Positions 8,030 to 20,700 of a DNA stretch of 22,413 bases are shown here, in pieces. The notes beneath the pieces were generated by a model. The model was not told the DNA's origin. It saw only the letters and a program-made list of their open reading frames with translations, and did no database searches. Each line of letters starts with the position of its first letter. Position 1 is the first letter of the stretch. Origin of the DNA: RHKX01 sp963743875 (GTDB lineage: Bacteria; Actinomycetota; Thermoleophilia; Solirubrobacterales; 70-9); assembly GCA_963743875.1 (NCBI GenBank), contig CAVURM010000003.1:1-22413 (forward strand). The letters are read 5' to 3'. A program made the position numbers and the translations under genes.

Positions 8030-9411
8030 ATGTTTGGACGCAGGGACTCAGCGGTGCTCCGGGATGCCGACGTCGCCGTGGTCGGCGCCGGCCTCGCAGG
8101 CCTGTCGGCGGCCCGCGCCCTGCGCGCCATCGGTAGCGACGCGGTCGTACTCGGAGGCGCGAGACCGGGTCGGCGGGCGAACCCTGAACGAGCCGATCGG
8201 CGACGGCGTGGTCGTCGAGATCGAGCTCAGTGGGGTCGGCCCGACCCAGGATCGCGTGATCGGCCTGATCGAAGACCTCGGCCTGAAGACCTTCCCGACC
8301 CATTCGCAGGGAGCCAATCTGTTCGAGCGCGGCGGACAGCTGGGTGAGTACCAGGGGACCATCCCAAAGGTGAACCCCGTCGGCCTCGCTGAGGTAGGGC
8401 TGATCTTGCGTCGTCTCAACTCGATGGCGGCGACCGTGCCGCCGGAGTCCCCCTGGCTGGCCCCGAAGGCCGACGACTGGGACTCCCAGACCTTTGAGTC
8501 CTGGATGCGTGCGCAACGTCCGCACCGGCACGGCTCGCGACATCCTGCGCCTCGCGATCATCGGAGTCTGGGCTGCCGAGCCCCGCGATGTCTCGCTGCT
8601 CCATGTCCTCTTCTACATCCGTTCGGCCGGCTCGATCAAGATGCTCACCGACACCGAGGGCGGCGCGCAGCAGGACCGGGTCGTCGGCGGCACCCAGTTG
8701 ATCTCCCTGCGAATGGCCGAGGAGCTGGGCGCCGGAGTGGTAGAGCTCGAATCGCCGGTGCGAAAGATCCGTCATCGCGAGGATGGGGCGGAGGTGACCT
8801 CCGACCGGCTCACGGTCCGGGCTCGCCGCGTGATCGTTGCGGTCCCGCCGACCCTCGCCGGGCGGATCTCATACGACCCGCCGTTGCCGGCGATTCGCGA
8901 CGGCCTATCGCAGCGGATGGCTCAGGGCAGCGTCGTCAAGTGCATGGCTGTCTACGAGCGGCCGTTCTGGCGCGAACGCGGACTCTCCGGGGCCGTGACC
9001 AGCGTTGACGGTCCGGTCTCCGTCGGCTTCGACAACTCCCCGCCGGACGGCCGACCCGGGGTCCTGCTCGGCTTCTTGGAGGGAAGCGCGGCTCGCGAGG
9101 CGATGGACCTCCCCCAGGGTGAGCGGCGGGAGATCGTCGTCGGGTGCTTCAGCCGGTTCTTCGGCCCTGAGGCCGTCGAACCGATCGGCTACGTCGATCG
9201 GGCCTGGGCGGCCGACGAGTGGTCGCGCGGCTGTTACGGGGGCTTCATGCCGCCTGGCGCCTGGACCGACAACGGGCCGGCGCTGCGCGAGCCGGTCGGG
9301 CCGATCCACTGGGCGGGAGCCGAGACGGCCACCGTCTGGAACGGCTACATGGACGGTGCGGTCGGATCGGGAACGGATGCCGCCTCGGCGGCACTCGTTC
9401 ACCTCGCCTAG
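8030..9411 (+). CDS. Flavin monoamine oxidase family protein, frameshifted
   Basis: The ATG at 8030 lies about 8 nt after AGGAT. The N-terminal FAD dinucleotide-binding motif is clear: VAVVGAGLAGLSAARAL, then after one extra G near 8153 EARDRVGGRTLNEPIGDG. Near 8223-8235 a lost and a gained base compensate; corrected, the text becomes IGAQWVGPTQDRV, the family's conserved GGQWVG-type motif. Another extra G sits near 8511. The remainder is open to TAG 9409-9411 and includes VVGGTQLISLRMAEELGAGV, RRVIVAVPPTLAGRI and the C-terminal FAD motif HWAGAETATVWNGYMDGAVG. About 460 residues is typical. Family members oxidise primary or polyamines to aldehydes with release of ammonia and peroxide. The substrate is not predictable. 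It is transcribed divergently from sucC. Confidence 0.88.
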
Positions 9412-9579
9412 CCGGATCAGTACTCAACCGTCGGAGCTGTTCGGTATTCAGCCCTGGGCAAATCGCGGCGCTATGCGGCACAATGGAGCCAACCTCTACG
9501 CACTGCATAGCCGTCGATTCGCCGACCGCGGGCGGCACCCAGAGTGCAGATCCCCAGATAGGAGTTGAGCAAGCCCACG

Positions 9580-11395
<1,816 letters not shown>

Positions 11396-11412
11396 AACAA
11401 CTCCGGTCTCGC

Positions 11413-11440
11413 GGATCCGGGCTGAACCAGGCCCGGGTCC
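11413..11440. terminator. Hairpin between convergent pckG and FHA-protease genes
   Basis: Bases 11413-11422 (ggatccgggc) pair with 11431-11440 (gcccgggtcc), giving a 10-bp GC-rich stem with one T-G wobble and a loop of 8. It lies in the 70-bp gap between the two stop codons and could stop transcription from either side. There is no following T run, as is common in high-GC actinobacteria. The pairing is seen; the terminator role is inferred. Confidence 0.5.
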
Positions 11441-11465
11441 GACTTCGTCCGGCCCGCGCCGGCGG

Positions 11466-12903
11466 CTAGGAGAACGGCAGCCTGACGCTGAAGCGCGCCG
11501 TCGCGGCTGACCCCGCTGACCGTCGCCGTCTGGCCCGGCTCGGCGTCGTCGACCACGCGGCAGTAGTCCTCCTCGTGGCCACCGGTTGGCCGTCGACCGC
11601 GGTCACGACCACGTCTGCTTCGCCGAAGCCGGCCTCGGCGGCGGGCGGTCCCCTCGACCGCGTTGTTGACGACCAGCCCCTTGCCGTTGGCGACGAAGTC
11701 GAACCCGAGGAAGCCGATCGAATCTCCCTGCTCGAGGGTCGGGGCCTGCTCCTGGAACAGGTCGACGCCGATCGCGAACCCCTGACCCTGCGTCTCCAGG
11801 GTCGTCAGGGAGTTGATTCCGACCAGATCGCCGTTGGCGTCGACCAGCGGTCCGCCCGAGTTGCCGTGGTTGATCGCCGCGTCGGTCTGGATCAGGTTCG
11901 GGTAGAGGCGCGTGTCCGGATCGCCGGCCGCAGCCTCGGAGCGGCTCTGGAGCGATTCCTCGACGACCGAGATCGTCCCGGTCGTCGACTGCAACGGGCG
12001 TCGACGAGAAGTTCGTCAACTCGTTCGATCGGGTAACCGACCACGTTGACCAGGTCTCCCTGGGCGAGCGTCGGCCTGGGAGCCGAGCGTCAGCGCCTCG
12101 AGCCCGGCGGGGTCCTGGACCTGGAGCATCGCGATGTCGTAGCAGGGTGAGTTCGCGTACAGCGTCGCGGGGCGGAGGTGACCGTCGATCACGACGCCGG
12201 AACGACGTGATCCCCGGGACTGCCGAGGTCGCCGACCACGTGGGCGTTCGTGACGATCAGGCCCTGATCGGCGTCGTAGATCCAGCCGGTTCCCGAGGAG
12301 ACGCTGACGCCGCCGATCTTGGCGAGGATGCGAACCGTCGACGGCGCCACCTCGGCGATGATCTCGCGGGTCGTCGGTGGGGACTCCTCCGGCGGGGGAT
12401 CGGACGAGAAGACCCCCGTGGCGGCCGCGATGATCGCTACCACGGCGACGACGGACGGCGAGGACCGCCAGAATCGTCGCGCGTCGGACCGAGCGCTCGA
12501 GCCTGAGGCGCTGGATGACGCTGGAGTCGCTTCGGAGATCATCCGGCGAACGAGCGATTTCTCGCGGCCGGGCGGGGGCAGGCGGTCGCGGCGACCGCAG
12601 TCCTCCGACGGGCCGTCCAGCCTGAGCCTCGGCTCCGCCGATCTTGAGCGAGTCGCCCGGGCTGGAGGGTCACCGGCTGGGCGAGGCGCCTTCCGTTGAC
12701 GAACGTGCCGTTGCTCGAGCCGAGGTCGCCGACCTCGACGCTCGCCGTCCACCTCGAGCAGGTACGCGTGCCGGCGGGAGACCTGGGTGTCGTCGAGGAC
12801 CAGGTTGCAGGCCTCGTCGCGGCCGATCACGAAGCGCCGCTCGGCTGCGACCGTGATCGTGCGTTCGCCGTCCGTGCCCGCTGATTACGACGAGGTCGGG
12901 CAT
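11466..12903 (-). CDS. FHA-TM-trypsin-PDZ (HtrA-like) membrane serine protease, frameshifted
   Basis: The ATG at 12903 follows GAGG by 6 nt. The N-terminal FHA domain reads FVIGRDEACNLVLDDTQVSR, RHAYLLEV and SNGTFVNGRRLAQ, with the phosphothreonine-binding Arg, Ser and Asn all present. One extra base near 12863 and others break the frame. A transmembrane helix follows at about 12470-12410 (SVVAVVAIIAAATGVF). The outside part is a trypsin-fold protease with catalytic His in IVTNAHVVGD (near 12245), Asp in CYDIAMLQV (near 12135) and Ser in HGNSGGPLVDANGD (near 11860). A C-terminal PDZ-like domain includes GKGLVVNNAVEG and VVVTAVDGQPVAT. It ends RFSVRLPFS at 11466. Residues inside the cell would sense phosphorylation while the protease acts outside. 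It lies 12 bp downstream of the Hsp70-like gene on the same strand. Confidence 0.85.
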
Positions 12904-12915
12904 CGGCGCCTCGGG

Positions 12916-14902
12916 CTAGGCGACCAGCTGGCGCCAGGCGTTGATCGAACGTGAAATCGGGTGCGTTGGGGGCGTCGCTGACCAGGTAGCCGGTCCTCAG
13001 CTGATCGTCGTCGGTCCAGATCACCCAGTTGTAGCCATCGGGGTCGGTGTAGCAGGCGAGGCGCACCGATGATGTTCTGCTCGTTGTTCCTGATACCAGG
13101 TGCCCTTCGTCCCCCAGTCGTTGACCGAGCAGCCGCCCGGTGTGAGGGTGGCCGCGTACCGCTTGAACCCGGCCGTCATGTCCCGGCGGCGGTCGAACGA
13201 CTCGACGTAGACCGTGAACCCGGCGGCCCGTCGCATTGGATTCCCAGCGTTGCGCCGATCTCGTAGTCCGACTTCTTCTCGGGCCCGCAGCTGTCCCGGA
13301 ACTTGCTCGGAATGAACTCCGCGAGCTCTTCCTCGGGAGTCGGGTTCGGGACGCTCGGTGGTCGGATCGCTCGTCGTGCTCGTCGAGTCCGAGCCGCCAC
13401 CTCCGGCCACCACCGCGACGACGATCGCCACGACCGCCACGACCGCCGCGATCGCGATTCCGGCGACGACCTTTCCACCCGGGCCGCCCCCGCCGCCACC
13501 GGACGCGGCGCTTCCCGCGCGCCACCCGCGGGTCCGGCCGGGCCCTCCGGGCGGCTCGCGCGCTCCGCCCTGGGCCCCTCGCCCGGTCCCGGCGTCGCCG
13601 CCGACCATGGGAGGCGACGCCGGTTGCGGCTCCGACGGGCTGGGCAGGTCGAGTTCGGTGGCGTTCGGATCCGGCGCGGCGGGGTCGGTCTCCTCCGAGT
13701 GGCCGCCGCCGGTTGCCGGCGGCGTCGCCGCCGTCGCTCCGCCAGCGGGAGCGGCGGTATCGACGCACCCTCGGGCGAGAGGGGCCGACCGTCGACCGAC
13801 GACTCCTTCGCCGCCGTGCGTTCGAGCCGCGCCGCTCCGAGCGCGATCACCGCCTTGGGATCGTCGAGGTGCTCGGGCAGGACTCCCGAGGCGCTCCTGG
13901 ATCAACCGGGCCGACGAGCGGAATCCGGCTCGAGCCGCCGGCCAGGTAGATCGCCGCGAGATCCGAGGTCTGCAGGCCGGCCGCCAGGATCGTCCGTTCC
14001 AGCTCGGCGACGGTGCCGCGCAGGGTGGGGGCGATCAGCCGCTCGAAATCGGCGACGTTGGCCTCCAGCTCCTGATCGATCGGCGGCGGGAGGTAGAACT
14101 CGTACTGCGAGCTCCTGGACAGGCCCTCCTTGGCCCGGCGCGCCTGCCGCAGCAAGCTCGCGGTTCGCCTGCGCCCAGGCGCGATCCTTGCTCGCGTCGG
14201 CGTTGCGGAGGCGCTCCCAGACCTCGCCGGGAAGCTGGTCGCCGAGGTGCCGGTAGAGGAGGTCGTCGAAGTCCTCGCCGCCGAGCTCCTCGTCGCCGCC
14301 GGTTCTCCCGACCACCTCGAACGTGTCTCTCCGCCCGCTTCAGGATCGCGGTGTCGAGCGTGCCGCCGCCCAGGTCGTAGACCGCGACGTGCTCGCCGTC
14401 GGCGAGCCGCTCGCTCGCGAAATGGACGGCGGCGGCGACCGGCTCGGGGACGAATATCGGGTCCACGAGCCCGGCCATCGGCGGCCGCCTGACGGAGCTT
14501 CTCGAGGCGGGACTTCTGCCATCGGGCCGGATGGGTGAGACGGACCTCGGTCGGAGCCTCTCCACCGCTCAGGGCCATCGCTTCGTTGTGGACCTCGCGG
14601 AGGATCGCCCCGATGATCTCGACGGGTCTCAGCTGCTTGTCGCCGAGCTGGATGAACTCCTCGCCGAGGCGGCTCTTCGGCGCTCGCTCCAGGCACCAGG
14701 GGGCCAGCGTGGAGAGCTCCTCGGCCTCGACGCCCAGCACGAGCCGGCCGGTCCCCGACGCTCCGGTTCCCTCGCGCCAGAAGACCAGCGAAGGCATTCT
14801 CGGGCCGCCCTGCAGCTGAATCGTCTCGACGCGGTCGCCGACCCGTCGCGCCGCGGCCGTCGAGGTCGTGCCGACGTCTATGGCAAGGATCCAACCCGTC
14901 AA
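12916..14902 (-). CDS. Membrane-anchored Hsp70-like ATPase with extracytoplasmic Cys-containing domain, frameshifted
   Basis: The best start is TTG 14902, with GGGAG 7 nt upstream; GTG 14923 is an alternative. The Hsp70/actin-fold ATPase shows phosphate-1 GWILAIDVGTTSTAA, phosphate-2 VAVYDLGGGTLDTAIL (14390-14335) and the adenosine motif IYLAGGSSRIPLV (near 13935). No substrate-binding domain of the DnaK kind follows. Instead there is a Pro/Gly/Ser-rich linker, one transmembrane helix (VVAGIAIAAVVAVVAIVVAV, near 13405-13475) and an outer domain with four Cys (DSCG, IQCDG, GGCSV, LACYT) and the text YNWVIWTDDDQL. That outer domain resembles the sensor-like C-termini of some actinobacterial Ser/Thr kinases. 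At least seven indels are present. It ends NAWRQLVA at 12916. It heads an operon with the FHA protease and diverges from the FHA-ABC gene. Confidence 0.82.
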
Positions 14903-15030
14903 CTCAGCACTCCCGAGATCCACGGAAACCGGTCACCCTCTGGCAAACACGCCGAACGCCTGGCGTGGCCGGCCCCCCTGATTGCTACGAGGCGAACCTA
15001 CCATGTCAACCTGGCGAATATGCTGTCCAG
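14903..15030. promoter_or_regulatory. Shared divergent promoter region of the signalling cluster
   Basis: This 128-bp gap separates the divergent starts of the Hsp70-like gene (minus) and the FHA-ABC exporter (plus). Both promoters must lie here or just inside the genes. The GGGAG for the minus gene is at 14910-14914. I could not identify confident -35/-10 hexamers. The region includes a short imperfect palindrome, gccgaacgcctggcgtggc, at about 14951-14969, which might be an operator. Inference from gene order. Confidence 0.45.
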
Positions 15031-17730
15031 ATGGGGTGGTCGCTCGATGTGCGGTCCGGAGTTGCCGGCGATCGGGTGATCGTGATGTCCGGCGATCTGG
15101 TGATCGGCCGGACGGTCGATGGGGAGGGAAACCTGTCCTTCGACAGGAAGATCTCGAGGGAGCACGCGCGGCTGCGGATCGGGCCCGATGGCAGGCTGAC
15201 GATCGAGGACCTCGGTTCGGCGAACGGCACTTCCGTCAACGGCACGGAGCTGGTCGCCGGGGTCCCGACGGAGCTTCGGCCCGGCGACCGGATCGCCGCG
15301 GGAGATTCCATCCTCGAGGTGCACCAGGACGATCGGGCCGTCGGGGGATCGCGCGAAGAGTCGTATCCGGACGATTCGGCCTCGACCGGGACGACGCCGC
15401 TCGCCGTCCCGTCCAGCGTTCCGAAGCCTGTGGAGCAGGTCGGGTCACCGTCTTCGATCCGCCCGCCGGAGCCGAATACCGCCACCGCGCCGCCCGCTGA
15501 GATCCTGCGAGGTGCGGATAGGGTCCCCATCCTCGCCAAGGGCCTGACGATCGGTAGCGGCGCGGGGAACGGCCTCGTCGTCGGCGGCGGGGGAGCTGAG
15601 CGACATGCCGCGATAGCCGGACGGGACGGCCGCCACTTCATCGCCGACCTCGGCAGCGCGGCCGGGACCGTGCTCAACGGCGAGACGCTGCACGACGAGT
15701 CGCGCTGGCTGAACAGCGGAGATTCGATCGAGATCGGAGGCGAATCGCTCCGGTTCGTGTCGGGAGAGCGAACCCGGCTCGGCGGCGGTCCCGAGACTCC
15801 GGTCGCCGCGCCCCGGGTCGTGCATCTTGGGGAGGGCACGCTGACGATCGGACGCGATCCCGCCAACGACGTCGTCCTCGACGATCCGAACGTCTCGCGA
15901 TTTCACGCCGAGGTGCGGCGGGTCGGCAGCGGGTCCGAGATCCGCGATCTCGGTTCCCGAAACGGGACGCGGCTCGATCGGGAGTTCGTCAAGGGGTGGG
16001 CGGCGGTCAAGCCCGGCTCGGAGATCGGGATCGGCCCCTTCCGCCTCGTCTTCGACGGCACCGGGTTCATCCGCCGCGACGACCGCGGTGCGATGCGTCT
16101 ACGCGCCGAGGCCGTCTCGATGCAGATCAAGCAGAAGGTGATCCTGAACGGGTCGTCCCTCGAGATCGAGCCCGGCGAGTTCGTGGTCATCATCGGCGAG
16201 AGCGGCTCCGGCAAGACGACGCTGGTCAAGGCCCTCGCGGGAGTCACCGAGCCGACGGGGGGAAGGGTCCTGGTCAGCGGCGAGCCGGTCCAGAGCCGCC
16301 TCACCGACATCGGCTACGTCCCGCAGGACGAGATCGTCCACAGAGGATTGACAGTCGTCGAAGGCCTCCGCTACGCGGCATGGCTACGGCTTCCGAAGGA
16401 CTCGACCGCGGCCGACATCGACGATGCAGTTCAGCGGGTCCTCGAGGAGCTTGGATTGGAGGATCACGCCGAGACCCGGATCGGGTCGCTGTCGGGCGGA
16501 CAGCGCAAGCGGGTCGGGGTCGGCACGGAACTCGTCAACCGACCGAGCCTGCTCTTCCTCGACGAACCGACGACCGGTCTCGATCCCGGCCTCGAGACGC
16601 GGCTCATGGAGGTCTTCAGGGGCCTCGCGGAGGAAGGACGGAGGGCGGTAACCGTCGTCACTCACGCGACAAAGAACCTGGACCTCCCGGACAGGGTCTG
16701 CGTGATGGGCCAGGGGGGAGAGCTCTGCTTCTTCGGACCTCCCGACGACGCCAAGGACTTCTTCGGCACCAGGACCTTCGACGGCATCTACTCCGCGCTC
16801 GACGAGCGGCCCGCGACCGAGTGGCGACGCGACTTCGAGGCCGACCAGGTGCAGGTGCTGCCGACGGTCGAGTCGGTCGCCGACACCCGGACCGCCGCCC
16901 GACCCCCCCGCCCTCGACCCGACGTCGGGCGGCAGACCCTGCTGCTCGCCCGTCGGTACATGACTCTGATGGTCCGCGATCGTCGCAACCTGGCGATCCT
17001 GCTCGGGCAGGCTCCGCTGATCGCGCTCGGCATCGCGCTGCTGTTCAGAGCAGACGTCTTCAAGAGCGGCGTCGACACCAACAACGGTGCATTACTCCTG
17101 TTCCTCGTCGTCACTTCGATGATCTGGCTTGGGGCGATCGACGGCGCCCGCGAGATCATCAAGGAGCGGGCGCTGATGGAACGGGAGCGGGCGATCGGGG
17201 TGAAGCTGAGCGCCTACCTCGGATCGAAGTCGATCGTCCTGTTCGGACTCGTATCGATTCAGGCGATTCTGATCACGGTGGTCACCCTTGGGCTTCGACC
17301 GCTGTACGACTCGCCCTCGGCCTACGTCACCCTGCTCGTGATCCTGGCCGTGACCGGCTTCGTCTCGGTGGCGATGGGCCTGCTCATCTCGTCGCTCGTG
17401 TCCAGCGAGGATCAGGCCGCGAGCTTCATCCCGCTCGTGCTGATCCCGCAGCTCCTGTTCGGCGGGGCCATCGTCGCAGTGGAGGCGATGAGCGGCGCGA
17501 TGCAACAGCTCTCGAAGCTGATCTACTCGCGGTGGTCATTCGCCGACGTCGGGGCGGCGATCGACATGGGGGATCGGATCCTCAAGTCGAGCTCCGAGAT
17601 CCCGAGTCGATACCCCCCATCGTTCTTCGAACTGCCACTGGCCCGGGGGGTGGGAATCCTCGTCGGCTTCCTGGTCGTGTTTCTGGCCGCTACGTATCTG
17701 ACGCTCAAGCTGTACCGGAGGCAGGGCTGA
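15031..17730 (+). CDS. ABC-2 type exporter with three N-terminal FHA domains (Rv1747-like)
   Basis: An intact 899-residue protein if it starts at ATG 15031; a longer frame from GTG 14965 is possible but adds an atypical leader. FHA1 (about residues 1-100) has LVIGRT, ISREHARL and LGSANGTSVNG. FHA2 (about 165-250) has TIGSGAG, AERHAAI and LGSAAGTVLNG, so the Arg, Ser and Asn of the phosphothreonine pocket are replaced by Ser, Ala and Ala. FHA3 (about 265-345) has TIGRD, VSRFHAEV and LGSRNGTRL, intact. The nucleotide-binding domain has Walker A GESGSGKTT (about 389), signature LSGGQRKRV, Walker B LLFLDEPTTGLD and the switch His in VTHAT. Six hydrophobic segments follow from about residue 645, an ABCG-like half-transporter that would dimerise. 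M. tuberculosis Rv1747 has the same general plan and is controlled by kinase PknF. The next gene, 16 bp on, is a kinase. Cargo unknown. Confidence 0.93.
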   Translation: MGWSLDVRSGVAGDRVIVMSGDLVIGRTVDGEGNLSFDRKISREHARLRIGPDGRLTIEDLGSANGTSVNGTELVAGVPTELRPGDRIAAGDSILEVHQDDRAVGGSREESYPDDSASTGTTPLAVPSSVPKPVEQVGSPSSIRPPEPNTATAPPAEILRGADRVPILAKGLTIGSGAGNGLVVGGGGAERHAAIAGRDGRHFIADLGSAAGTVLNGETLHDESRWLNSGDSIEIGGESLRFVSGERTRLGGGPETPVAAPRVVHLGEGTLTIGRDPANDVVLDDPNVSRFHAEVRRVGSGSEIRDLGSRNGTRLDREFVKGWAAVKPGSEIGIGPFRLVFDGTGFIRRDDRGAMRLRAEAVSMQIKQKVILNGSSLEIEPGEFVVIIGESGSGKTTLVKALAGVTEPTGGRVLVSGEPVQSRLTDIGYVPQDEIVHRGLTVVEGLRYAAWLRLPKDSTAADIDDAVQRVLEELGLEDHAETRIGSLSGGQRKRVGVGTELVNRPSLLFLDEPTTGLDPGLETRLMEVFRGLAEEGRRAVTVVTHATKNLDLPDRVCVMGQGGELCFFGPPDDAKDFFGTRTFDGIYSALDERPATEWRRDFEADQVQVLPTVESVADTRTAARPPRPRPDVGRQTLLLARRYMTLMVRDRRNLAILLGQAPLIALGIALLFRADVFKSGVDTNNGALLLFLVVTSMIWLGAIDGAREIIKERALMERERAIGVKLSAYLGSKSIVLFGLVSIQAILITVVTLGLRPLYDSPSAYVTLLVILAVTGFVSVAMGLLISSLVSSEDQAASFIPLVLIPQLLFGGAIVAVEAMSGAMQQLSKLIYSRWSFADVGAAIDMGDRILKSSSEIPSRYPPSFFELPLARGVGILVGFLVVFLAATYLTLKLYRRQG

Positions 17731-17746
17731 CAGGTAGATTCGGCTG

Positions 17747-20700
17747 ATGCCCCGCCGTGGTCTCGATATCGGAAGCTCGATCGCCGGCAGGAAGCTGGAG
17801 GCCGAGATCGGCCGGGGCGGAATGGGGGTGGTCTACCGCGCCCGCAACGATCGCCTGGATCGGACCGAGGCCGTCAAGGTGATCACCGACGAGCTGGCGC
17901 GCGACCGCAGTTTCCGCGAGCGGTTCCTTCGCGAGGCGATGATCTCCATCGCGGTCGAGCATCCCCATGTGATCCCCGTCTACGACGCCGACGAGGCTTC
18001 AGGGGGTCACCTCTTCATCGCCATGCGTTACGTCAAGGACGGCTGGAACATGGCGAGCCTGATCGCCCAGCGTCAGCGGTTGGAGCCGCGACTGGCCGCC
18101 CAGATCACCTCAGACGTTGCCTCGGCCCTGGATGCGGCCCATGCCCGCGACCTGGTCCATCGCGACGTCAAGCCGACCAACATCCTGATCGTCGACCAAC
18201 GGGCCCATCACTCCTACCTCACCGATTTCGGGCTGTCCAAACGGATCTCGTCGAAAACGATGCTGAGTGGCACCGGTTCGGTGATCGGAACGGTGGACTA
18301 CATGTCGCCCGAGCAGGCGCAGGGCCACGAGGTCGACCTGCGTACAGACGTCTACGCGCTGGGCGTCACCCTGTTCGAGGCCCTGACCGGGCGGGTGCCC
18401 TTCATGAACGAGACGAACGAGTCGAGGCTGCTCGCGAAGGTGCAGGAGCCACCCCCGATGGTCACGCAGGTCGCCACCGGCATTCCGCCCGCCTTCGATG
18501 CGGTCATCGCGCGCGCGTTGGCGCGGGATCCGAACGAGCGCTACTCGTCCGCCGGGGAGTTGGGAAGAGCGGCTCAGGCTGCGGCGGGGCGTGCGTCGGA
18601 GGTGACGACGAGGAAGGAGATCGAAGTCGGGTCGGTCGTCGCCGACTGCCTGATCGAAGGGGTGGCGGGGGAGGGGGGAATGGCGATCGTCTACCGGGCG
18701 ACCCAGCAGAGTCTGGGCCGAACGATCGCCCTCAAGGTGATGTCGCCGGGACTCGCCGACCGCCCAGAGTTCAGGGTCCGCTTCGAGCGGGAATGGAAGA
18801 TCGCGGCCGTACTGGAACATCCGAACGTCGTCCCGATCCTCTGGGCGGGCGAGCATCAGGGGCGACTCTTCATCGTCATGCGGCTCATCGAGGGCGGCAC
18901 GCTCCGCGAGGCTCTCGCCGCTCATGGGCGCCTCGAGCCGGAGCAGGCGGTCGAGGTCCTCGAGCAGGTCGCAAGCGCGCTGTCGGCCGCTCACACCCGC
19001 GGCCTGGTTCACCGCGACATCAAGCCGGGCAACGTGCTCATCGACGACGAGACGGGCGCTGTCTTCCTCACCGATTTCGGCCTTGCCAAGCAGATCGGCG
19101 ACGATGACATCACCGACGTCGGCGACGGGGTGATGGGTACGGCCCGCTACATCCCGCCGGAGCGTCACCTGGGCGCCGAGGTCGACGAGGTTCGCGGCGA
19201 CGTCTACTCGCTCGGCTGCCTCCTCTGGGACATGCTCGGCGGTACCGAGCGACCGAGGCTCGACACCGTTGAAGAGGTCCCCGCCGCTCTACGGGAGGTG
19301 GTGGCGCGCGCCGTCAGTCATGAACCGATGGAACGTTTCCCGTCGGCTGCCGGGATGGCCGAGGCCGCTCGGGCGGCCGTCGGTCCCGGCGGCACGACGA
19401 GGGACGAGCCGGGGTCCCAAGCCTTGCCGGCATCGATGGCTCCGCGCTCGACGGTCCCCGACCGCCGCCAGCCGTTCGAGCCGGCTCCACTCTCGAGCGG
19501 TCTGTCGCGGAAGGTCCTCGATCTCTGCGACTCCGTGATCGCGATGGAGATCGTCGAAGGCGAAGCTCTCGCCGAGCTCACCGAGGTTCGCGAGCAACTC
19601 GTCGCCCCGCTGCGTATGGCGATTGTCGGTGAGAGGGGAAGTGGCCGTGCGACCCTGATGAACTCGGTTGTCGGGCGCCGCCTCGGCGATCCGCGCGGCT
19701 ACGTCGACCTGGCGGCGAGGCTCTCGATCTCCCACGGATCGCGCGAGCGTTTCCGCGCCGTCCCCGTCGACGGTGAGCCGATCGAGGGCGGGCTCACTCC
19801 GGATGGACGGCTGCCGGAGGAGATCCTCGGATTTGAGACGAGTCTGGAATCGCTCGGGATCGAGTTGCCGCTCGAATCGCTCCGGACGGTCTCGCTGATC
19901 GCCGGTCCGGAGATCGACACCGCTGACTCCTTCCTGTTCGTGGTCGCGGCCGATCGGGCGGACTCGGCGCTCGCCCTGATCGAGGGCTACGCCGCCGAAG
20001 GAACCTCACGGAGGATCTCGGCCGTCAACTCCTCTCTCGCCCTGACCAGGATGGACCTCGGCGGACCGAACCTCCAGGGCCTGGTCGATGCCGCCGAGAC
20101 CTCGCTCCGCTATCTGGTTGCCGATGTCTCGCCCGTCAACGGGCTGATCGCCGAGATCGCGGCCACCGGCGTCCCGGTGGGGGAGGACGTAGCCCTGATC
20201 GCCGAGCTGGCGCGGGACTCGGCCGCCGAGCGGGACGCGATGCTGAGCTCGCGGGAGTCATTCCTGCACGCCGCGGACGGGGTCGGTGAGGACGAGCGGA
20301 TCCGGTTGCTGGACCGCTACGGCCTGGCGGGCCTCGGCTGGGCGCTGCAGCTGGCTGACGCCGGCGGTCTCACCGGTGTGGGTCTGCGTCGCCGGCTCCG
20401 GGAGGTGTCCGGCATGCCCGGGCTCGAGCAGACCGTGGACGGGTTTCACCGCAGAAGCGATGCCCTCAAGGCCGATCGGGCGCTGGATGGCCTCGAGGAA
20501 CTCGCGTATCGACGACCCGAGCTCTCGTTGCTGCGCGACCACATCGAGACCCTGCGCCTTGCGCCCGAGATGCACCTGATCGGCCTGATCAAGGCCTATC
20601 AGCGGTGCGTCGTGGATCACGTCGAGGTGCCCGACGAGCTGCTGGAGCGGCTCAAGCGCCTGCTGACGGGGCAGACGCCCGCCCAGCGATTCGGGATCCC

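Noticed and set aside
13358..14380. Plus-strand open frames across the Hsp70-like gene
   Set aside because: They are rich in Pro, Arg and Ser without domains, while the minus strand carries Hsp70 phosphate and adenosine motifs and a transmembrane helix.
15996..17747. A 583-codon alternative frame inside the FHA-ABC gene
   Set aside because: It overlaps the Walker A, signature and Walker B motifs in another frame and is Arg-rich without homology.
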